This document shows positions 1 through 6,370 of a DNA stretch of 6,570 nucleotides, piece by piece. This DNA is from an uncultured euryarchaeote (GTDB lineage: Archaea; Thermoplasmatota; Poseidoniia; Poseidoniales; Thalassarchaeaceae), in assembly GCA_937901365.1 (NCBI GenBank), contig CALCEF010000216.1:1-6570 (forward strand), written 5' to 3'. The translations under genes were made by a program, and so were the position numbers. A model generated the notes under the pieces. It was given only the letters and a program-made list of their open reading frames with translations. It had not been told where the DNA came from and made no database searches. Each line of letters starts with the position of its first letter. Within the stretch, counting starts at the first letter, position 1.

Positions 1-7
1 AAGTAAG

Positions 8-811
8 ATGGTTGAAATTGTTCGTGATATAGATGCAGAAATAGAACTGCAAAATGCCCTTGACCGAGGTGACAGAGTATGGGTGATTGGCGATGTGCAT
101 GGACACTCCGATGCACTGGAGAATTTGATTACAGAAATCAGTCCAAATCCTGGCGATCGAATCGTTTTGCTGGGTGATCTCATCGATCGTGGACCAGATT
201 CGAGAATGGTGATTCGAATCGCCAAAGAAAGAGGTGACACCTTCGTGGTTCGGGGTAATCATGAATATTGGGCACTGCTGGGTTTTTCATCCGATGAAGG
301 AGTCTCTTGGGAACCAAACCTAGATTGGCTGGTAAACGGAGGAAAGCAATGCCTCGATAGTTATGCGAATTCGGATAGTGAAATCAATGAACAGGATTGG
401 ATTCGTGATTTGGTTTGGATGTCTCAAATGCCTCACATACTGGTCTTAGATGATTGGATTCTCGTTCATGCCGGACTTGATCCCAAGAAATCATTGGAAG
501 AACAAGAGGAGAAAGAGTTGCTATGGATTCGAGAGGAGTTTCACAACGCCAAGAAACCTGTTGACCACAGGCGCGCAGTGGTCATCGGCCATAGCATCAC
601 ACATACTGTATTGGGTCAATCGATTGGCGATATAGGTCGAAGTGAGTATAGATTGCAGGACGAACGACCCCTATGGTTTGGAATTGACACTGGTGCTTGT
701 GACTCTGCATCGGGTTGGTTGACTGCCATGGATCTGAATACTGGCGAATTGGTCCAAGCCAATGATGCCGGAGATACCAGAAGAAAAGGTCCGGCGTTCA
801 AACGAACGTGA
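8..811 (+). CDS. PPP-family metallophosphatase (calcineurin-like phosphoesterase)
   Basis: This is a 267-residue dinuclear-metal phosphoesterase of the family that includes ApaH, PrpE and phage lambda phosphatase. The family signatures appear in order: GDVHG (28-32), GDLIDRG (56-62), GNHE (83-86), HAGLDP (154-159) and GHS (194-196). The predicted metal ligands are D29, H31, D57, N84, H154 and H195, and all are present. No signal peptide or membrane segment is visible, so it is probably cytosolic. Substrate cannot be read from sequence: serine/threonine phosphoprotein and dinucleoside tetraphosphate are both possible. The start is provisional, because the 7 bases upstream contain no in-frame stop and no Shine-Dalgarno site. 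However, only about 27 residues precede GDVHG, which is normal for the family. The 3' end overlaps the opposite-strand NFU gene by 14 bp. Nothing links it to Fe-S assembly except position. Confidence 0.9.
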   Translation: MVEIVRDIDAEIELQNALDRGDRVWVIGDVHGHSDALENLITEISPNPGDRIVLLGDLIDRGPDSRMVIRIAKERGDTFVVRGNHEYWALLGFSSDEGVSWEPNLDWLVNGGKQCLDSYANSDSEINEQDWIRDLVWMSQMPHILVLDDWILVHAGLDPKKSLEEQEEKELLWIREEFHNAKKPVDHRRAVVIGHSITHTVLGQSIGDIGRSEYRLQDERPLWFGIDTGACDSASGWLTAMDLNTGELVQANDAGDTRRKGPAFKRT

Positions 812-1247
812 CATTGCCGTGTTTGAGAACAAATTCACGCCCGAGTTCATCGAAGGTATCCAACAGGCTTTCGCTGAATCGAACCCGCCAGACTTCACCA
901 GTGGCAAGCAAATCATTCTGAATACCCTGCAAGGTACCAGGTGCCGCACCACAGGCGATACAAGCACCATCCAAATTGAGAACCAAATCCACACCTTGAT
1001 CATCTGCGGTAGCCTGTTCCACCTTCACACCACCCCCGTGACCTTCGAGGGCAGCTCGCACAATGCCCAATCTAGCGATGATGGCATGTACTAATTCATC
1101 GGAATCTAGCAAGTCCTTGAGAGCGGTTGCTCGCAATCGTGCATCTCGGACAGGATCAGCCACCTCCGCAATTCGCTTAGCGGCCTCAGATTCGAGGGAA
1201 TCTGCAACTTCTTGGCGGTAAATGTCCGTGAGGTCATCCTCGCCCAT
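798..1247 (-). CDS. nfu: NFU-domain (NifU C-terminal-like) Fe-S cluster carrier
   Basis: This 149-residue protein has a C-terminal NFU domain, a fold that binds or transfers a 4Fe-4S cluster between two subunits through a CxxC pair. Around residues 56-112 the NFU pattern is visible: helix, then GHGGGVKVE (69-77), an alternating hydrophobic strand, then GACIACGAAPGTL with C96 and C99. Most NFU domains I know read CxxCPSS here, so the CGAA sequence after the second cysteine is divergent. Residues 1-55 form a charged, probably helical N-terminal part, and about 37 residues follow the core. No A-type domain is seen, so it is not a full-length NfuA. It is transcribed away from sufC, with the start codons separated by a short shared control region, which supports a role delivering clusters made by the SUF operon. 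No Shine-Dalgarno site precedes the ATG, so leaderless translation or a slightly different start is possible. Confidence 0.85.
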   Translation of the reverse strand: MGEDDLTDIYRQEVADSLESEAAKRIAEVADPVRDARLRATALKDLLDSDELVHAIIARLGIVRAALEGHGGGVKVEQATADDQGVDLVLNLDGACIACGAAPGTLQGIQNDLLATGEVWRVRFSESLLDTFDELGREFVLKHGNVTFV

Positions 1248-1266
1248 ACCGGTCGCAGTCTTGGCT

Positions 1267-1278
1267 GACTTCTAAGTC
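1267..1278. repeat. Short inverted repeat GACTT-CT-AAGTC
   Basis: Perfect 5-bp arms around a 2-bp spacer lie 20 bp upstream of the nfu start codon (read on the minus strand). It is short enough to arise by chance, but its place in the shared control region makes it a possible nfu-side operator. Confidence 0.3.
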
Positions 1279-1282
1279 TGAC

Positions 1283-1297
1283 CGCACCATAGGTGCG
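1283..1297. repeat. Perfect inverted repeat CGCACC-ATA-GGTGCG (candidate operator)
   Basis: Two 6-bp arms match exactly around a 3-bp spacer, directly abutting the ATAAAT box at 1298-1303. The left arm belongs to a 9-bp direct repeat, TGACCGCAC, at 1279-1287 and again at 1307-1315, and GGTGC recurs at 1324-1328. The half-sites therefore alternate in orientation four times over about 47 bp. Position between two Fe-S genes suggests a binding site for a dimeric regulator of both. I do not recognise the motif as a known IscR, SufR or Fur site. Confidence 0.55.
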
Positions 1298-1306
1298 ATA
1301 AATCGA

Positions 1307-1328
1307 TGACCGCACGTTGATAAGGTGC
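1307..1328. repeat. Second, looser copy of the TGACCGCAC...GGTGC element
   Basis: TGACCGCAC at 1307-1315 repeats 1279-1287 exactly. It is followed, after an 8-bp gap instead of 4 bp, by GGTGC at 1324-1328. It lies downstream of the ATAAAT box and close to the likely sufC transcription start, so a protein bound here would be well placed to repress. That is inference from position; only the repeat is seen. Confidence 0.45.
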
Positions 1329-1349
1329 ATTCCAACGAGCCATGACCAC

Positions 1350-1353
1350 GAGG
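1350..1353 (+). promoter_or_regulatory. Ribosome binding site GAGG that selects the sufC start
   Basis: GAGG ends 9 bases before the ATG at 1363. The in-frame ATGs at 1342 and 1354 have no properly spaced Shine-Dalgarno site, and the one at 1354 abuts this GAGG directly. The site therefore favours 1363. Confidence 0.65.
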
Positions 1354-1362
1354 ATGCACCCA

Positions 1363-2118
1363 ATGTCCGATAATGTGATTCTACGAATCAACAATTTACA
1401 CGTCTCCATTGAAGATACCGCCATTTTGAATGGCATTGATTTGGAGATTAAAGCCGGTGAAGTTCATGCTCTGATGGGCCGTAATGGCAGTGGAAAATCA
1501 ACACTTGCCAATGTCTTGATGGGGCACCCAACATACGAAATCACAGATGGCACGATCGAGTTTCTCGGTGAGGATTTAACAGAGATGGAGCCATGGGAAA
1601 GGGCCAGAGCTGGTGTCTTTCTTTCCTTCCAATATCCCCAGGCTGTCCCCGGCCTACAGGTTGGTAATTTCCTACGCAAATCGGTCCAAGCGATTCGAGG
1701 CGAGAATGCCCCCGGTGCACGTGATTTCAGAACCGAATTGAATACCGCGATGTCCGAACTGAATGTAGACAAACAATTCCTTGGACGATATGTCAATGAC
1801 GGATTCAGTGGAGGCGAGAAGAAGCGATTTGAGATTCTTCAACTTCTCTTGAATCAACCACGCTTGGCCGTATTGGATGAAACCGATTCCGGCCTAGATA
1901 TCGATGCGTTGCAAACGGTAGCAAAAGGAATCAATGCTTCAACGACATCTGAGTCGGGTTGCCTAATCATTACCCACTACCAAAGAATACTTGATCACGT
2001 TAAGCCCAGTCATGTCCACATCATGATTGACGGCAAGATTGTGAAGACTGGAGGCGCCGATTTGGCACTTGAAGTCGAAGCAAAGGGCTATGAGTGGCTA
2101 AGTGCAGAGAATGATTGA
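1363..2118 (+). CDS. sufC: SufC, ATPase of the SufBCD Fe-S assembly scaffold
   Basis: This 251-residue ABC-type ATPase powers conformational change of the SufB-SufD scaffold in the cytosol. It is a soluble ABC ATPase, not a transporter subunit. Visible motifs in order: Walker A GRNGSGKST (39-47), Q-loop glutamine Q90 in SFQYP, signature FSGGEKKR (148-155), Walker B with LAVLDETDSGLD (168-179; D172, E173) and H-loop H205 in the SufC hallmark THYQRIL. The length is usual for SufC. The start at 1363 (MSDNVILRI) is chosen over 1342 because of the GAGG site and because the family begins close to this point; the 1342 start would add seven residues (MTTRMHP). It is the first gene of the operon, transcribed divergently from nfu. 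Its stop is 9 bp before sufB, suggesting translational coupling. Confidence 0.97.
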   Translation: MSDNVILRINNLHVSIEDTAILNGIDLEIKAGEVHALMGRNGSGKSTLANVLMGHPTYEITDGTIEFLGEDLTEMEPWERARAGVFLSFQYPQAVPGLQVGNFLRKSVQAIRGENAPGARDFRTELNTAMSELNVDKQFLGRYVNDGFSGGEKKRFEILQLLLNQPRLAVLDETDSGLDIDALQTVAKGINASTTSESGCLIITHYQRILDHVKPSHVHIMIDGKIVKTGGADLALEVEAKGYEWLSAEND

Positions 2119-2127
2119 GGCGATAGT

Positions 2128-3540
2128 ATGGCAGAAAATACAGATGCCCGAGATGCGGTCGGTGATTACCGCTATGGTTTCCATGACCCAGAGAATCACA
2201 CCATCCGATTTGACAGTGGTTTGTCTGAGCAAGTTGTCCGAGATATTTCCGAACTCAAGAATGAACCTGAATGGATGACTGATATTCGAGTCAAGGCATT
2301 CCACCACTTCGCCGAGCGACCCATGCCGACGTGGGGCAACATGTCGATGCTTGAGGAAATTGATTTTGATGCGATTACATATTTCTTGAAATCGAGTAAC
2401 CAAACCGAAAAGGATTGGGACGATGTTCCTGACGACATTCGCAACACGTTTGATCGGCTGGGCATTCCAGAGGCCGAACAAAAGTGGTTGTCTGGTGTGA
2501 CTGCCCAATATGAGTCCGAAGCTGTTTACCACAGCATCCGTGAGGATTTAGAGGAACAAGGAGTGATTTTCCTCGACATGGATACGGGCCTCAAAGAATA
2601 TCCTGAACTGGTCAAGAAGTGGTTCTGCACAGTGGTCCCATACGCCGACAATAAATTCAGCGCATTGAACACGGCTGTTTGGTCGGGTGGCTCTTTCATC
2701 TACGTCCCAAAGGGCGTTCATGTCGAGATGCCAGTCCAAGCATATTTCCGAATCAACGCCAAGAACATGGGACAGTTTGAGCGGACCCTCATCATCGCTG
2801 ACGAAGGGTCCTCAATCCACTATGTCGAAGGATGCACTGCCCCAACCTATTCCACCGATTCTCTACATTCGGCTGTGGTTGAACTGATTGCGCTTCCTGG
2901 TGCACACATCCGCTATTCAACAGTACAGAACTGGAGCGCGAATGTCTACAACTTGGTCACCAAGCGAGCGATTGCTCACGAAAATGCAACTGTAGAGTGG
3001 GTCGATGGAAACATCGGATCCAAGTTGACGATGAAGTACCCGGCAGTCATTCTCAAGGGAGAAGGTGCACATGCAGAAGTCATCTCAGTCGCCTATTCAG
3101 GCAAAGGCCAACATCAGGATGCGGGCGCGAAGATTCACCACCTCGCTTCAAACACCACGAGCAAGATTTTGTCCAAGTCCATCTCCAAGGATGGAGGACG
3201 GGGCTCATACCGTGGCATGGTCCAAGTTGCAAAGAAGGCTGAGAACTGCAAAGTCAACGTCGTTTGTGACGCACTGATTCTCGATGAAAATTCTCGAAGT
3301 GACACCTATCCAACAATGGAGATTTCGAACCCGACCTGCCGCTCCGAGCACGAAGCGAGTGTGTCCAAAGTCAGTGATGATCAGGTGTTCTACCTCATGG
3401 CTCGCGGCCATTCCGAAGAAGAAGCGTTGGCATTGATTGTCAACGGGTTCTTTGAACCATTTACTCGGGAACTTCCGATGGAATATGCGGTTGAACTCAA
3501 CAAGTTGATGGCGCTTGAAATGGAAGGCAGTATTGGATAG
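2128..3540 (+). CDS. sufB: SufB, Fe-S cluster scaffold subunit
   Basis: This 470-residue beta-helix scaffold accepts sulfur from SufE and, with SufD and SufC, builds the nascent cluster. Key residues can be matched to E. coli SufB from remembered sequence. C236 in VEGCTAPTY matches the sulfur-accepting Cys254. C380 in VVCDALIL matches Cys405. H408 and E409 in [10 protein letters not shown] match His433 and Glu434, the cluster site at the SufB-SufD interface. The middle ([12 protein letters not shown], then [14 protein letters not shown]) lacks the short insertion of E. coli SufB and reads like the Bacillus/archaeal type. The C-terminus [11 protein letters not shown] is typical. A GAGG site overlapping the sufC stop (2117-2120) precedes the start by 7 bases. 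The gene is intact and of normal length. Confidence 0.98.
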   Translation: MAENTDARDAVGDYRYGFHDPENHTIRFDSGLSEQVVRDISELKNEPEWMTDIRVKAFHHFAERPMPTWGNMSMLEEIDFDAITYFLKSSNQTEKDWDDVPDDIRNTFDRLGIPEAEQKWLSGVTAQYESEAVYHSIREDLEEQGVIFLDMDTGLKEYPELVKKWFCTVVPYADNKFSALNTAVWSGGSFIYVPKGVHVEMPVQAYFRINAKNMGQFERTLIIADEGSSIHYVEGCTAPTYSTDSLHSAVVELIALPGAHIRYSTVQNWSANVYNLVTKRAIAHENATVEWVDGNIGSKLTMKYPAVILKGEGAHAEVISVAYSGKGQHQDAGAKIHHLASNTTSKILSKSISKDGGRGSYRGMVQVAKKAENCKVNVVCDALILDENSRSDTYPTMEISNPTCRSEHEASVSKVSDDQVFYLMARGHSEEEALALIVNGFFEPFTRELPMEYAVELNKLMALEMEGSIG

Positions 3541-3542
3541 TT

Positions 3543-3547
3543 AGGAG
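3543..3547 (+). promoter_or_regulatory. Ribosome binding site AGGAG of sufD
   Basis: AGGAG lies in the 15-bp sufB-sufD gap, 8 bases before the sufD ATG. It is the strongest Shine-Dalgarno match in the operon and fixes the sufD start at 3556. Confidence 0.7.
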
Positions 3548-3555
3548 TTGCTTAC

Positions 3556-4653
3556 ATGGCTTACTCGGACCTTGAAGTTCCAGACCGTGCCGACCATTTG
3601 TGGCGTTACACACCTTGGCACAGAATCCACCCTGGTGGCGAAATCTCAGATGTTCCAGAGGCAGGGGGTGCTGTCATCGATTTGCACTCACTCGACGGTT
3701 CGACTGAGCCTGGTGGCGTATCTCTAGAGGTCGCTACGGCTGAAGATTTGGAACGACTTTCTGTCAACGGTGAAGAAGACATCAGCACACAATTCATCAA
3801 AGCACTCGCGGATGGTAATGCGATTGTCTTGCGCGTCGAACGGAAAGCCAAACCGACTCAACCCGTATTGCTAAACATAGAATGCCAAGGTGATATTGCC
3901 GCCTTGCATTTGCTCCTAGACATTGGTGAGATGGCCGAATTACAACTCATCACTAGAATCACAGGGGATGCAGGTTGGGCTGGAATTTTACGCCAAGGAA
4001 TCTTTGGAAATGCTTGCAATGTCAATGATATCGTCATCAACCACATGGGTGAAGGGCGGCTATTGCGAACCGATGGCATCCATTTGGGAAGGGATGCACA
4101 GGTCAAGTGTGGAGCAGTGGGTTCTGGTGCCAGTCGATGTAAGGCTGACCTGCGATATACGATGGATCAGGTCGGTGCAACTCTCAAGGTCAATGGCAGC
4201 ATTCTCTCGTTGGACGGGATGCACAATGATCACCACGTCGAAATTCTGCACCTTGCACCTCAAACATACAGCCGTTTGGATTGGCACAGTGCATGTGCTG
4301 GGAAATCACGCACGATCGGTACCGGAATGCTGAGGATTGAGGCCGGTGCAAAAGGTGCAGATGCTGGTCAATTGTTCCACAATCTGCTACTGAGCAAAGA
4401 TGCAGAAGCAGACAGTATCCCAGAACTTGAGGTCAGTGAGAATGATGTCGTGGGTTGTGGCCACGGAACAGCCAATGGCCCGGTTGATGACGATCAAATG
4501 TTCTATCTCAAAACACGAGGATTCAGTGAAGGCGAGGCCAGAGATATGTTGGTTGCAGCTTTCCTCAATGCAACCTTGACAGACATGGGTAGTGAGGTTG
4601 TTCACGAACACCTGCTGAATATCCTGACCAGAGATTTGGCAGCCGATTTGTGA
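3556..4653 (+). CDS. sufD: SufD, Fe-S scaffold partner of SufB
   Basis: This 365-residue SufB paralogue forms the SufB-SufD heterodimer with SufC and is linked to iron entry into the scaffold. The N-terminal HLWRYTPWHRIHP (14-26) resembles the EEWRYT-type motif of SufD proteins. The beta-helix core follows and includes HNDHHVEILHLAPQTYSRLDWH. The conserved C-terminal block reads VVGCGHGTANGPVDDDQMF, with C301 and H303 matching Cys358 and His360 of E. coli SufD. After it comes YLKTRGFSEGEARDMLVAAF, the usual SufC-contacting region. It is somewhat shorter than the common 400-450 residues, mainly through a compact N-terminal helical part, with no sign of truncation. It follows sufB by 15 bp and is separated from sufS by an unusual 62-bp spacer. 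Confidence 0.95.
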   Translation: MAYSDLEVPDRADHLWRYTPWHRIHPGGEISDVPEAGGAVIDLHSLDGSTEPGGVSLEVATAEDLERLSVNGEEDISTQFIKALADGNAIVLRVERKAKPTQPVLLNIECQGDIAALHLLLDIGEMAELQLITRITGDAGWAGILRQGIFGNACNVNDIVINHMGEGRLLRTDGIHLGRDAQVKCGAVGSGASRCKADLRYTMDQVGATLKVNGSILSLDGMHNDHHVEILHLAPQTYSRLDWHSACAGKSRTIGTGMLRIEAGAKGADAGQLFHNLLLSKDAEADSIPELEVSENDVVGCGHGTANGPVDDDQMFYLKTRGFSEGEARDMLVAAFLNATLTDMGSEVVHEHLLNILTRDLAADL

Positions 4654-4681
4654 AGCCAATTCCAAACAGACCCCTTCATAT

Positions 4682-4706
4682 CGGACCGGCCGGTCCGTAG
4701 GACCGG
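4682..4706. repeat. GC-rich palindrome with third arm copy, between sufD and sufS
   Basis: CGGACCGGCCGGTCCG (4682-4697) is a perfect 16-bp palindrome. After GTA, the arm GGACCGG appears again at 4700-4706. CCGGTCC (4690-4696) can therefore pair either with the left copy (4683-4689) or with the right copy (a 7-bp stem with a 3-nt loop). The right-hand hairpin would overlap the GGGG preceding the sufS start. It lies in the only sizeable gap inside the operon. It could be a protein-binding site, a translational control hairpin or an RNA processing or stability element. No T-run follows, so it is not a classical terminator. Confidence 0.6.
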
Positions 4707-4715
4707 GGAACTCAC

Positions 4716-5942
4716 ATGTCACTCGACCTTGATGCGATTCGAGCGGATTTCCCAATCCTCTCCAGAAAGGTCTCAGGTGGTAAAGATCTGGTGTATCTGG
4801 ACAATGCCGCAACAACCCAAAAGCCGCAATCCGTCATCGATGCGATGACCCACTATTACGAGCAATCGAATGCCAATGTTCACCGCGCAGTCCACACTTT
4901 AGCGGCCGAAGCGACCGAGCAATACGAGTCGGCCCGAGATACCTTGGCCGATTGGTTTGGAACCACACGTGACAACCTGATTTTCACCAGTGGCACCACC
5001 GAGGCCATCAATCTGGTCGCTTGGGGTTGGGCACGTTCAAACCTCAACACAGGTGATGCTGTGGTCATCACTGAGATGGAGCACCACGCCGATATTGTCC
5101 CTTGGCAGTTGTTGGCTGAAGAGAAGGGCATTGAGATTCGAGTCGTACCAATCGATACGGAAAGTGATACCCTTGACATGGAGATTTTCTCAGCATCACT
5201 CCCTGGCTCTCGTCTGGTCTGTGTCGTTCATACCTCAAACGTGCTAGGTGTGGCCAATCCAGTTGCAGAAATTATCTCGCAATCGCATGATTGCGGTGCC
5301 AAAGTTCTGATCGATGCCGCTCAGGCAGCTCCACACGAGAAAATCGATTTCACAGCCATGGGAGCGGACTTCGTTGCCATTAGCGGCCACAAGATGTGTG
5401 GCCCTACTGGCATAGGCTGCTTGCTGGCCACATCGGAAAGCATCGAAGAAATGGAACCATTCATGTCAGGTGGAGACATGATTGAAACCGTCACAATGGA
5501 GAAGTCGACCTTTGCAACTGGTCCTCAAAAGTTTGAGGCTGGAACTCCAAAGATCGCTGAAGCAATCGGATTTGCTGCGGCTGCAGAATACCTTTCAAAA
5601 CTCGATATGAAGGTCGTTCACAGCCACATTCGTGGATTGGCGACATATACCGCATCAGAACTTCAATCAGTCCCTGGCATAACGGTCTATGGAGACCATT
5701 CGGTTCCAGAAGGCAGTGGAGTTGTGTCTTTCCTTCACGATTCGATTCATGCCGAAGATTTGGCCAGATTCATGGATGCAGGAGGATTTGCGATGAGAAC
5801 TGGACATCACTGTGCTCAACCCCTCTTGGATGCGTATGGCGTCACCAGTACCAACCGAGTCTCGTTCTATCTTTACAATACGAAAGCGGAAGCGGCCGCA
5901 TTCATCGAACATCTTCGATACATTGTCGGAAAATTCGCATAG
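4716..5942 (+). CDS. sufS: SufS, type II cysteine desulfurase
   Basis: This 408-residue PLP enzyme converts cysteine to alanine and holds the sulfur as a persulfide for SufE. Seen in sequence: H123 (MEHHAD) stacking over PLP, N175 (HTSN), D200 and Q203 (LIDAAQAAPHE), the Schiff-base lysine K226 in ISGHKMCGPTG, and catalytic C366 in RTGHHCAQPLL. R361 and R381 are placed to bind substrate carboxylate. The compact RTGHHCA loop identifies group II (SufS/CsdA) rather than IscS. The N-terminus (LDLDAIRADFPIL) and the length are normal. The start at 4716 has only a weak GGGGA site 6 bases upstream, next to the palindromic spacer, so its translation may be controlled separately from sufCBD. It is followed 8 bp later by sufE, its functional partner. 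Confidence 0.98.
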   Translation: MSLDLDAIRADFPILSRKVSGGKDLVYLDNAATTQKPQSVIDAMTHYYEQSNANVHRAVHTLAAEATEQYESARDTLADWFGTTRDNLIFTSGTTEAINLVAWGWARSNLNTGDAVVITEMEHHADIVPWQLLAEEKGIEIRVVPIDTESDTLDMEIFSASLPGSRLVCVVHTSNVLGVANPVAEIISQSHDCGAKVLIDAAQAAPHEKIDFTAMGADFVAISGHKMCGPTGIGCLLATSESIEEMEPFMSGGDMIETVTMEKSTFATGPQKFEAGTPKIAEAIGFAAAAEYLSKLDMKVVHSHIRGLATYTASELQSVPGITVYGDHSVPEGSGVVSFLHDSIHAEDLARFMDAGGFAMRTGHHCAQPLLDAYGVTSTNRVSFYLYNTKAEAAAFIEHLRYIVGKFA

Positions 5943-5946
5943 GTGA
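5941..5946 (+). promoter_or_regulatory. Ribosome binding site AGGTGA of sufE
   Basis: AGGTGA overlaps the sufS stop codon and ends 4 bases before the sufE ATG. It points to coupled translation of SufS and SufE. Confidence 0.6.
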
Positions 5947-5950
5947 GAAC

Positions 5951-6370
5951 ATGACGTGGCCAGAAGCCCTACAGGCGGCAATCGACGAGTTTGCCGATGT
6001 CTTTGATCCGATGGAGCGATACGAGATGCTGTTTGAGTGGGCCGCAGAGGTCAATGAGTTACCCGTCGATGAATGGAATGATGACAACATGATTCATGGT
6101 TGCCAATCACAAGCGCATGTCATGTGCCACCTTGAGGACGGGCAATTCTACATGCGCGGAGGTGCAGATGCTCAAATCGTTCAGGGACTGATGGCCATCA
6201 CTTGTTTGGCAGTCAATGGTCGACCTCCTGAAGAGGTCGTAGATTTGGAGCCGACCTTCGTCGATGAGATGGGTCTCAAGGCCTCACTAACACCCAGCCG
6301 TTCGAACGGCTTCCTCAATATGTTCAAACGGGTCCAAGACGAGGCGCGTTCACTAATGGGGGACGCGTGA
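5951..6370 (+). CDS. sufE: SufE, sulfur acceptor for SufS
   Basis: This small cytosolic protein of 139 residues takes the persulfide from SufS on a single cysteine and passes it to SufB. The active-site cysteine is C51 in IHGCQSQAHV, matching GCQSQ with Cys51 of E. coli SufE. The C-terminal LTPSRSNGFLNMFKRV (113-128) is the family's conserved helix cap and final helix. Length is normal. It is SufE and not the zinc-binding SufU, because it has the GCQSQ motif and lacks SufU's cysteine ligands. Its stop overlaps the start of the next gene by one base (TGATG), so translation is probably coupled. If the host is archaeal, a SufE is less usual and may have come from bacteria. Confidence 0.97.
   Translation: MTWPEALQAAIDEFADVFDPMERYEMLFEWAAEVNELPVDEWNDDNMIHGCQSQAHVMCHLEDGQFYMRGGADAQIVQGLMAITCLAVNGRPPEEVVDLEPTFVDEMGLKASLTPSRSNGFLNMFKRVQDEARSLMGDA

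Larger units (their letters stand above)
1248..1362. promoter_or_regulatory. Divergent nfu / suf operon control region
   Basis: This non-coding interval separates the divergent nfu and sufC starts and must hold both promoters. An AT-rich box, ATAAAT (1298-1303), lies 60 bp upstream of the preferred sufC ATG. It could act as an archaeal TATA box giving a start near 1325 and a leader of roughly 35-40 nt. Read on the minus strand the same box (ATTTAT) could serve nfu. I see no good bacterial -35/-10 pair. The box is flanked by inverted half-sites, annotated separately. Promoter positions are inferred from composition and spacing only. Confidence 0.5.

Noticed and set aside
762..1094. + strand open frame of 110 codons across the phosphatase end and nfu
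   Set aside because: It is antisense to the clearly recognisable NFU domain, and its translation shows no family motif and irregular composition.
1267..1278. GACTT-CT-AAGTC considered as an IscR/Rrf2-type operator
   Set aside because: The arms are too short and lack the surrounding conserved bases of known sites. No regulator gene is in the window.
1317..1345. TTGATA at 1317-1322 considered as a bacterial -35 box
   Set aside because: No TATAAT-like -10 element occurs at the right distance, and the position would put the start inside the sufC leader or coding region.
2098..2532. - strand open frame of 144 codons opposite sufB
   Set aside because: It lies entirely opposite the sufB N-terminal region, apart from the short overlap with the sufC end. 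It has no motif or ribosome binding site.
4682..4706. Palindrome considered as an intrinsic terminator after sufD
   Set aside because: No T-run follows, and sufS begins within 10 bases on the same strand, so termination here would remove the operon's own desulfurase.
4387..4815. - strand open frame of 142 codons over the sufD end, spacer and sufS start
   Set aside because: It is the shadow of two well-supported genes, and its translation has no recognisable domain.
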